56,822 nucleotides of DNA from an uncultured Ruminococcus sp. (GTDB taxonomy: Bacteria > Bacillota > Clostridia > Oscillospirales > CAG-272). The stretch covers positions 1-56,822 of the forward strand of contig CACWOQ010000006.1 in assembly GCA_902762505.1 (NCBI GenBank), written 5' to 3'. Below, in pieces: positions 51,094 to 56,822 of the stretch; position 1 is the stretch's first letter; every line of letters starts with the position of its first letter. The notes under the pieces were generated by a model. The model did no database searches, had not been told where the DNA came from, and worked only from the letters and a program-made list of their open reading frames with translations. A program made the translations under genes and the position numbers.

Positions 51094-51494
51094 AGGGCGA
51101 TAATTTCATCACAAGGACAAAGGATCTTTCCGGTTCGTTCGATCCCCGTGAGCGCGAGCGCGGAAAGCTTTTGTGCGTGATAAGTTATATCTTCGTTCTC
51201 GCGCTGATACCGCTTCTGTCGTCTGCGAGCACGGATTACGTCAGATTCCACGCAAAGCAGGGGATGATCCTCTCAGCCGTTACGGCGGTCTACGTCGTTC
51301 TGATGAATCTCGCCTCCGGCTTCATACGCGGTATGTTCGGCGATCTTGCGTACGTTCTCGCCGGCGCCGCGCTTTACGCGTTTTTATTGTATCTTGTATT
51401 TTTATCCGCGCTCGGTATATCGTACGCCGTCCGCGGCAGAGCGAAGCTTCTGCCCGGGATGAGCGTGTTCTTCCGCGAACGCGGCGATGAATAA
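51090..51494 (+). CDS. DUF4870/Tic20-like small membrane protein
   Basis: 134 residues with about three or four membrane segments. The core GKLLCVISYIFVLALIPLLSS, DYVRFHAKQGMILSAVTAVYV, and a late LVFLSALGISYAVRGRAK agree in order with the protein at 52887. Both resemble DUF4870/Tic20-like proteins. Unlike that relative it lacks an N-terminal zinc ribbon. It overlaps the ABC-F gene and is followed closely by the oxidoreductase gene. Role unknown. Confidence 0.78.
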   Translation: MKGDNFITRTKDLSGSFDPRERERGKLLCVISYIFVLALIPLLSSASTDYVRFHAKQGMILSAVTAVYVVLMNLASGFIRGMFGDLAYVLAGAALYAFLLYLVFLSALGISYAVRGRAKLLPGMSVFFRERGDE

Positions 51495-51505
51495 AGGAGG
51501 ATCTT

Positions 51506-52786
51506 ATGGTAAAAATCGGTGTGCTCGGCGGCTACCGCGGCACAAGCATGATCAACTACTGCGCGGCGTCGTCCGGCAAGGCTAAGGTCGTCGCTATATG
51601 CGACAACAACCCCGAGGTGCTTGAAAGGCAGAAAAAAATACACGATGGCGAGGATATCACGTTCTACGGCGATTTCAACGATTTCATAGAGCACGATATG
51701 GACGCCGTGGTCCTCGCAAACTACGCGAACGAGCACGCGCCCTTCGCGATCCGCTGTCTCAAAAAAGGACTGCACGTTTTCAGCGAGGTGCTTCCCTGCC
51801 AGTGCATGGCTGAGGCCGTCGAGCTGATCGAGGCGGCGGAGGAGTCCGGAAAGGTTTACGCCTACGGCGAAAACTACTGCTTCATGCCCGTGCCGAGAGA
51901 GATGAGGCGCCTTTATAAAGAGGGAAGGATAGGCGAGATAGAATACGCAGAGGGCGAGTATATCCACAACTGCGAATCCATCTGGCCGTCGATCACGTAT
52001 GGCGAGCGCGATCACTGGAGGAACAGGATGTTCGCGACGTTCTACTGCACCCATTCCCTCGGTCCGATGATACATATAAGCGGACTGCGCCCCGTATCCG
52101 TCGTGGGCTTTGAGGGCACGAAGAACGAGCGCAGGATCAGAAGCGGATCGTTTTCCGGTCAGTTCGGCATAGAGATGGTGACGCTTGAAAACGGCGCGAT
52201 ACTGAAGAGCATACACGGCGATCTTTACACGAATTCGATCTGGTACGCCGTCTACGGCTCGAAGGGCAGGATGGAAGCCGACCGCGAGGCGGCGGGCGTG
52301 AGCGACACGCTTTACCTGAACGCGGACAGATATTCGGGCGAGTATTCCGATCACCCGGACGTCGGCGCCTTCGACGTATCCGAAAAGAACGACGTGATAC
52401 GCCGCTTCGGTCACGGCGGCTCGGATTACTACATAATGGACGCTTTCGTCGACAAAATAAACGGCGTCGATAACGCGGACGTGATAGACGTGTACGAGGC
52501 GATGGATATGTTCATCCCCGGGCTTCTCGCGTACCGCTCGGTACTGAACGGCGGCGCGCCCGTTGCCGTACCCGACCTGCGCGATCCCGCCGTCCGCGAT
52601 AAATACAGAGACGACCGCGCCTGCTGCGACCCGAAGGTGGCGAAGGAGCAGCTGCTGCCGTCATTCTCGAAGGGGAACCCCGATATACCGGATTCCGTCT
52701 ACGATGAGATAAAACGCAGATGGGAAGCCGAAAAGAACGACGGAGCGTACGTCAAAGCCGCGATGTCGCAGGGCTCGTTAAAGTGA
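51506..52786 (+). CDS. Gfo/Idh/MocA family oxidoreductase
   Basis: 426 residues. Rossmann start VKIGVLGGYRGTSM with an altered glycine pattern, CDNNPEVLERQ, and the loop FSEVLPCQCMAEAVELIE in place of the classical EKP loop. The C-terminal part includes ENYCFMPVPREMRRLYKEG and HCTHSLGPMIH-type TFYCTHSLGPMIHISG. The missing EKP lysine resembles the gene at 14519; these two may belong to a related subgroup. Substrate unknown. AAAGGAGG precedes ATG 51506. Confidence 0.9.
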   Translation: MVKIGVLGGYRGTSMINYCAASSGKAKVVAICDNNPEVLERQKKIHDGEDITFYGDFNDFIEHDMDAVVLANYANEHAPFAIRCLKKGLHVFSEVLPCQCMAEAVELIEAAEESGKVYAYGENYCFMPVPREMRRLYKEGRIGEIEYAEGEYIHNCESIWPSITYGERDHWRNRMFATFYCTHSLGPMIHISGLRPVSVVGFEGTKNERRIRSGSFSGQFGIEMVTLENGAILKSIHGDLYTNSIWYAVYGSKGRMEADREAAGVSDTLYLNADRYSGEYSDHPDVGAFDVSEKNDVIRRFGHGGSDYYIMDAFVDKINGVDNADVIDVYEAMDMFIPGLLAYRSVLNGGAPVAVPDLRDPAVRDKYRDDRACCDPKVAKEQLLPSFSKGNPDIPDSVYDEIKRRWEAEKNDGAYVKAAMSQGSLK

Positions 52787-52827
52787 GCGGACAGGCTCAT
52801 TTTATTGAAAATCAACGCGTTTCGGTA

Positions 52828-52856
52828 TTGACATTTTTGTCAAATCGTGCTATACT
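52828..52856 (+). promoter_or_regulatory. Promoter for the zinc-ribbon/DUF4870 gene
   Basis: TTGACA (52828-52833), 17-bp spacer and TATACT (52851-52856). Confidence 0.83.
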
Positions 52857-52886
52857 CAAAGAAAAAACAAAGGAGATTCACCAAAA

Positions 52887-53438
52887 ATGGCATTCTGCAA
52901 TAAATGCGGCGCTCCTCTTGACGAAGGCGTCAAATTCTGCAAAACGTGCGGTACTCCCGTAGGCGGAGCCCAGCCCTCCGAAAGAGCGGCTCAGCCTCAG
53001 GCGGCGGCTCCCGCACAGCCCAAAAAGAACTTCATAACCGATACTCCCGATCACACCGCGGCTTTCACCGCCGACGAGATCGCGAAGGGCAAGGGACTGA
53101 GCATCCTGTCCTACATATGGTTCCTCGTACTCATCCCCGCGTTTGCCGGCAGAGATTCAAGATACGTCCGCTTCCACGTGAAGCAGGGTCTCGTCCTGTC
53201 GATGGCGACGTCCGCTTACCTGTACGTACAGAAAATACTCCTCGATCTGCTCAGACTGATCCTCTGGAACTTCATCGTTTTCAAGATACTCTACGTTTTC
53301 ATAGCTGTCTGTCTGTGGATCGTATTCACCGCCTTCATCGCCCTCATGGTGCTCGGCATCATCTACGCGGCGAAGGGCAAGGCAAAAGAGCTCCCGATCA
53401 TCGGTCTCTGCTTCCCGAGAAAGAAAGACGAACAGTAA
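52887..53438 (+). CDS. Zinc-ribbon DUF4870/Tic20-like membrane protein
   Basis: 183 residues. The zinc ribbon CNKCGAP and CKTCGTP occupies residues 4-27, a Pro-, Ala- and Gln-rich linker follows, then about three membrane segments. The core GKGLSILSYIWFLVLIPAFAG, RYVRFHVKQGLVLSMATS, and LMVLGIIYAAKGKAKELP is the same as in the small protein at 51090. The linker suggests the zinc ribbon is a soluble cytoplasmic domain on a membrane core. Function unknown. AAAGGAG precedes the start. Confidence 0.83.
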   Translation: MAFCNKCGAPLDEGVKFCKTCGTPVGGAQPSERAAQPQAAAPAQPKKNFITDTPDHTAAFTADEIAKGKGLSILSYIWFLVLIPAFAGRDSRYVRFHVKQGLVLSMATSAYLYVQKILLDLLRLILWNFIVFKILYVFIAVCLWIVFTAFIALMVLGIIYAAKGKAKELPIIGLCFPRKKDEQ

Positions 53439-53448
53439 ATCACAAGAA

Positions 53449-53478
53449 ACGCCCGCCGCACGGCGGGCGTTTTTTTTC
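53449..53478 (+). terminator. Intrinsic terminator
   Basis: ACGCCCGCC/GGCGGGCGT stem (53449-53457 with 53462-53470) and an 8-base T-run follow the zinc-ribbon gene. Confidence 0.95.
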
Positions 53479-53554
53479 CGCCGCTTCCGTTCACCGCACC
53501 CGACGCGCCGCCGGACCTAAAACGGTACGGATGAAAATAATTTCAATAAAACCA

Positions 53555-53583
53555 TTGACAAACAACTTTCTTTATGATATGAT
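53555..53583 (+). promoter_or_regulatory. Promoter for the large secreted protein gene
   Basis: TTGACA (53555-53560), 17-bp spacer and TATGAT (53578-53583). Confidence 0.83.
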
Positions 53584-53636
53584 GTAAACAAGGGATAGCA
53601 TACGATCCCGAAAAACATAACAAAGGAGGACCCTGT

Positions 53637-56408
53637 ATGATCAAAAGAACAGGACCGGTAAAATCACTTTTATCGATACTTTTGACGGTATCGATCCTTT
53701 TCGGCATTACACCGCTCTCCGCCGTAAGCGTCCCCGTTGTTCCCGAAACGGAGAACGTACGGCAAAACCCGACCGAAGCATTCAAAGCCCCCGATATTAT
53801 CGACGCAGAAGAACAGGCGGAAAAATCGTACGCCGGGCGTGTAAAAGAAGAGGAAAAAGACCTTTACACGTTCGTATTCAGAAACGAAGACGGCAGCAAT
53901 ACGATGCGCGTTTTCGATCATCCGGTAAAATACGTCGATGATAAAGGCGAAACAAGAGATATTTCACTTGAAATATCAAAAGACAAAGACGGATCCTTCA
54001 AAGCCGCCGATCATATGATAAAGGCGACGTTTGGTAATGACTTATCCGAAGGCATCGGACTTGGATATGACGGCGTAAGGATCAAAATGACCGCAAAGAC
54101 TGTCAGCGGTGAAAAAGAATCTGTTGGATTATCCTCCGACGGAAAGAAACTGACGTACGCTGTCGACGGTAAAACGTCATACGTATATTCTCTTACGTAC
54201 TGCGGTATTAAGGAGGATATAGTCGTCAGCGAATACACGGGACAGACGGAATATGAATTCACGCTCAACACAAACGGTCTTCGCCCGGTAAAGATCGACG
54301 GTTCCGTATTTCTCGCAGACGAAGAAGAAGATATAAGGGCAAGCATAGGCGATATCATCATATTCACCGCGGACAACAGAAACAACGCTTTCGGAGAACT
54401 GCTGTTTGAGTCTGTTGAAGAAAACAGCGAATACAGGTTCACCATCGTTCTTGATCCCGATTATCTGAGAGACGAGAAGACGGTATATCCGATCACTATC
54501 GATCCTTCAATAACCATCACCGGAGCATCAAATATTGAAGATGTTACCATTGGAAGTATCGGTGGAATGGAGAGTTTATCTTCCGGATCACTCTATGCCG
54601 GCTTGGGTAATTCAGACGGCAAGCTTCGCTTTTTGATGAAATTCTCATCTTTGAGTTCAAACAGTACTTATCAGGCATTGTCGGCGAATGATATTATATC
54701 CGCAACGATAAATCTGCGTGATTTGATGTGTTACACCAACAAACAGATAGATTTATCTCTTAACTCGTATGCAAGCGGGTATTTGCCTTCAACGACGTGG
54801 ACAAACGGATGCATGTCATGGAGCAGCGTTTTCACATATGATAACAGGCTGACACAGATAGGATCATCAAAAACCGTTTTCTACGGGAACGGAAACGGTG
54901 CAAACGGTCAACAATGGTATGCGTACGATGCAAAGCAGTTAATAAGCAAATGGAAAAACGGAACGGCTGAAAACTATGTTGCTGTTTTCAGAACTCCTAC
55001 GTCTACGGAAACAGGAACTTTGGGCAATTATCTTGTTTTTGCTTCTTCCGACAGAACAACAAACAAGCCTTATTTGGATATAAACTACAATACCCCTGCA
55101 AATTACAGTTTGAATAAAAGCAACATTGAAATTGAGATTTACAGTCAAACAACGTTAAAGGTACTGAATCTCACAAATGATTGTACAGTCGCCTTTGTCG
55201 GCAGCGGGACTAACGATATCACGATTACAAACAACGGTAACGGAGAATGTACAATCACCGGGAACAATGTTTCAGGTACATTTGTCAATGCGTATATCTT
55301 TAAAAACGGTATTTACCAAACAACATTGAATTGCAGTGTTCATGTTGTAGATCAGTATATACCGGACGGGTATTATTATATAAAGAATGCAAGTGAGGAT
55401 GGATATGTTGATAACAGCTATCCACGATATCCTATCTTTGCATCTGATCGCGTAATGTACACGTGGGAATTTGATGAATATGCTCATACCTATTATATTG
55501 AATTCGATAATGGGTATTATAAAATATCATACGGCGCCAACTATTTAGGAGTAAATGATACCGATGTAGATGAAGTTATTACCTATATGGGTGGTATATA
55601 CACAGATTTTATTCGTTGGAAAATAACCAAAACAGAAACGAATAATTTTAAGATTTCTCCATACGAAGCAAACAATACAAACAGGGTTATATCGCTAGGA
55701 GAGCCAATGTTTGCAGGGATGGCAAAAACAATAGTACTGAGTGACTATACTCTTGATGATGATTATTCAGATGAGTGGGAAGTGTTTAAAAGTCAAACGG
55801 ATTACTATAATTTTTTGAGAGGGGATCATGAAAATGATCTAAACCTATCTGGTATGGTCAGCGACATACAATTGCTGTGTAACAACCATAGCCTTATCGG
55901 AGAGTTTGATGTTAATACTACCAAAGACAGCATTCTCAGACACTTTAAATCTTCGAAAATCTGTGCGTTTATTACGCATGGTGGATATGATTGTATTCTA
56001 ATTGATGGAACGGTAAATGATGGAACATTATTCTATAAATCAGACTTAATAACAGCTACAGGATGGCTTGATAGTAGCGATTTAAAACATGTCTATTATT
56101 TATCATGTAATAGCGCTTTGGGTAGTTATATGAGCGATGGACAGCCGTATACAGATGTTTCAAATCTTTCAAAGGAAACTTATGATATTGGAGCGCAAAC
56201 GGTTCTCGGATTCAATTGCGTTGTTAATCAAACAGAGGGAAATGTTTGGTCAGAATACTATCTAAAGGCGATATATAATTGTAATATGACATTGGAAGAT
56301 GCAATTGAGGCTGCTGATTTAGCCGTCAGCGCTCTAAACTTTACAACTGTTAATAATTCAACCCGCGTTTTGTTTGGAAACTTTGATGTGTTGATTTTTG
56401 ACGATTGA
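53637..56408 (+). CDS. Large secreted protein: DNRLRE, ricin-like and caspase/CHAT-like domains
   Basis: 923 residues. Signal peptide about 1-30. The region 45-300 resembles the leader of Rhs/YD-repeat wall proteins (VYSLTYCGIKEDIVVSEYTG, VYPITIDPSITI). Residues about 300-490 look like a DNRLRE domain, about 495-577 a beta-sandwich, and about 578-722 a ricin-type carbohydrate-binding module (DGYYYIKNASEDGYV, IRWKITKT). The last ~200 residues read as a caspase-fold protease: His781 in FITHGGYD and Cys824 in YYLSCNSALG, 43 residues apart, then VLGFNC, EYYLKAIYNCNMTLEDAIEAADLAV. DNA turns AT-rich near 54.5 kb. A surface or effector protease is suggested. No Rhs repeats or immunity gene are seen. 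Confidence 0.72.
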   Translation: MIKRTGPVKSLLSILLTVSILFGITPLSAVSVPVVPETENVRQNPTEAFKAPDIIDAEEQAEKSYAGRVKEEEKDLYTFVFRNEDGSNTMRVFDHPVKYVDDKGETRDISLEISKDKDGSFKAADHMIKATFGNDLSEGIGLGYDGVRIKMTAKTVSGEKESVGLSSDGKKLTYAVDGKTSYVYSLTYCGIKEDIVVSEYTGQTEYEFTLNTNGLRPVKIDGSVFLADEEEDIRASIGDIIIFTADNRNNAFGELLFESVEENSEYRFTIVLDPDYLRDEKTVYPITIDPSITITGASNIEDVTIGSIGGMESLSSGSLYAGLGNSDGKLRFLMKFSSLSSNSTYQALSANDIISATINLRDLMCYTNKQIDLSLNSYASGYLPSTTWTNGCMSWSSVFTYDNRLTQIGSSKTVFYGNGNGANGQQWYAYDAKQLISKWKNGTAENYVAVFRTPTSTETGTLGNYLVFASSDRTTNKPYLDINYNTPANYSLNKSNIEIEIYSQTTLKVLNLTNDCTVAFVGSGTNDITITNNGNGECTITGNNVSGTFVNAYIFKNGIYQTTLNCSVHVVDQYIPDGYYYIKNASEDGYVDNSYPRYPIFASDRVMYTWEFDEYAHTYYIEFDNGYYKISYGANYLGVNDTDVDEVITYMGGIYTDFIRWKITKTETNNFKISPYEANNTNRVISLGEPMFAGMAKTIVLSDYTLDDDYSDEWEVFKSQTDYYNFLRGDHENDLNLSGMVSDIQLLCNNHSLIGEFDVNTTKDSILRHFKSSKICAFITHGGYDCILIDGTVNDGTLFYKSDLITATGWLDSSDLKHVYYLSCNSALGSYMSDGQPYTDVSNLSKETYDIGAQTVLGFNCVVNQTEGNVWSEYYLKAIYNCNMTLEDAIEAADLAVSALNFTTVNNSTRVLFGNFDVLIFDD

Positions 56409-56450
56409 ATCGTTGTTTAGTATTTTAAAAAAAGAAAAGGAGTAGAAGAT

Positions 56451-56822
56451 ATGAAGAAATATTTTTCTGTTCTAATTGCGACTGTTCTGCTCGTTTGTTC
56501 AGCTTCCTGCGTGAACAACATGAAAGACAATACAACGACCGACGCGGGAACGGTCAGCGAGCCGGACGCCTCTGAGAAGGACAACAACCAGATCACAACG
56601 AATGATCTCGATTCGATTGAATCAGACAAAGTGGTCGCGGTCGACGTATCGGGTCTGAGCGGATATACCGTTTATCCGGTAAGCGCGGACTACGGCGAGG
56701 GCAACCCGTTCGCCTGTGAGCCGGCTGAGGGCTTCCGCGCGTTTTCCGGCGTCAAAAGCGACGCCGATACCGGCGTCAAAACGAAAACGTTTGAGTACAA
56801 CGGCAAAACCGTTGAGCTTACG
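56451..56822 (+). CDS. Lipoprotein, partial at the window end
   Basis: At least 124 codons, open at the edge. GGAG precedes ATG 56451. Signal peptide and lipobox CSASC give Cys20, followed by a linker rich in Thr, Asp and Asn and then a mature region with VVAVDVSGLSGYTVYPVS. The first ~80 bases are AT-rich like the gene before; the remainder is GC-rich like the rest of the chromosome. Family unknown from this part. Confidence 0.7.
   Translation, partial: MKKYFSVLIATVLLVCSASCVNNMKDNTTTDAGTVSEPDASEKDNNQITTNDLDSIESDKVVAVDVSGLSGYTVYPVSADYGEGNPFACEPAEGFRAFSGVKSDADTGVKTKTFEYNGKTVELT

Overview
The window looks like chromosomal DNA from a Gram-positive gut-type clostridium (class Clostridia, probably an uncultured Oscillospirales- or Eubacteriales-like lineage). 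The evidence is the mix of families: single-chain glycyl-tRNA synthetase, a short HisG that needs HisZ, fused HisIE, a YerC/TrpR-like regulator heading the his operon, a long SRP RNA with an Alu domain, LCP cell-wall proteins, DUF4830/DUF4358/DUF4097 lipoproteins, a type I dockerin and an SLH-like region. Most of the DNA is visibly GC-rich, with strong AGGAGG-type ribosome sites and near-consensus sigma-A promoters at 16-18 bp spacing. Two patches are clearly AT-richer: about 30.47-32.30 kb, and about 54.5-56.5 kb. No tRNA, rRNA, transposase, phage gene or CRISPR array was found.

Layout. 1-0.24 kb: an array of tiny hairpins. 0.24-6.4 kb: a membrane protein, then a giant DUF4132 protein with a small partner. 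6.5-9.4 kb: the classic SRP RNA-dnaX-ybaB-recR cluster. 9.4-13.0 kb: zinc-ribbon protein, membrane-anchored protein and phosphodiester glycosidase, transcribed leftward as one unit. 13.1-15.7 kb: acetyltransferase, DUF4097 lipoprotein and Gfo/Idh/MocA oxidoreductase. 15.7-20.7 kb: DUF4358 lipoprotein, a probable Re-type citrate synthase and a surface lipoprotein with a GH43-like propeller. 20.8-28.3 kb: a compact leftward histidine operon, hisR-like-hisZ-G-D-C-B-H-A-F-IE. 28.4-33.7 kb: a membrane protein, a TIM-barrel sugar isomerase and a Gfo/Idh/MocA enzyme, with an AT-rich insert of two duplicated lipoproteins between the last two. 33.8-36.0 kb: a secreted DUF4091 protein with a dockerin. 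36.1-44.4 kb: glyQS, LCP, TraB, DUF2079, PpiC and ferredoxin genes. 44.5-47.7 kb: an ECF sigma, membrane anti-sigma candidate and vWA lipoprotein operon, plus a DUF4830 protein. 47.8-53.4 kb: GH1 beta-glucosidase, ABC-F ATPase, two related small membrane proteins and another Gfo/Idh/MocA enzyme. 53.6 kb to the end: a large secreted multidomain protein and the start of a lipoprotein.

The genes describe a surface-active carbohydrate user. The GH1, GH43-like and DUF4091 proteins, three Gfo/Idh/MocA oxidoreductases and a sugar isomerase sit among housekeeping genes for DNA repair, histidine synthesis and translation.

The most interesting signals are: (i) a 12-bp palindrome between the -35 and -10 boxes of the his operon promoter, with a near-copy in the same place in a lipoprotein promoter 12 kb away; (ii) a 923-residue secreted protein whose front half resembles the leader of Rhs-type wall proteins and whose AT-rich end looks like a ricin-type module plus a caspase/CHAT-like His-Cys protease; (iii) the hairpin array at the left edge; and (iv) a 51-codon remnant with a metzincin-like Met-turn between two duplicated lipoproteins.
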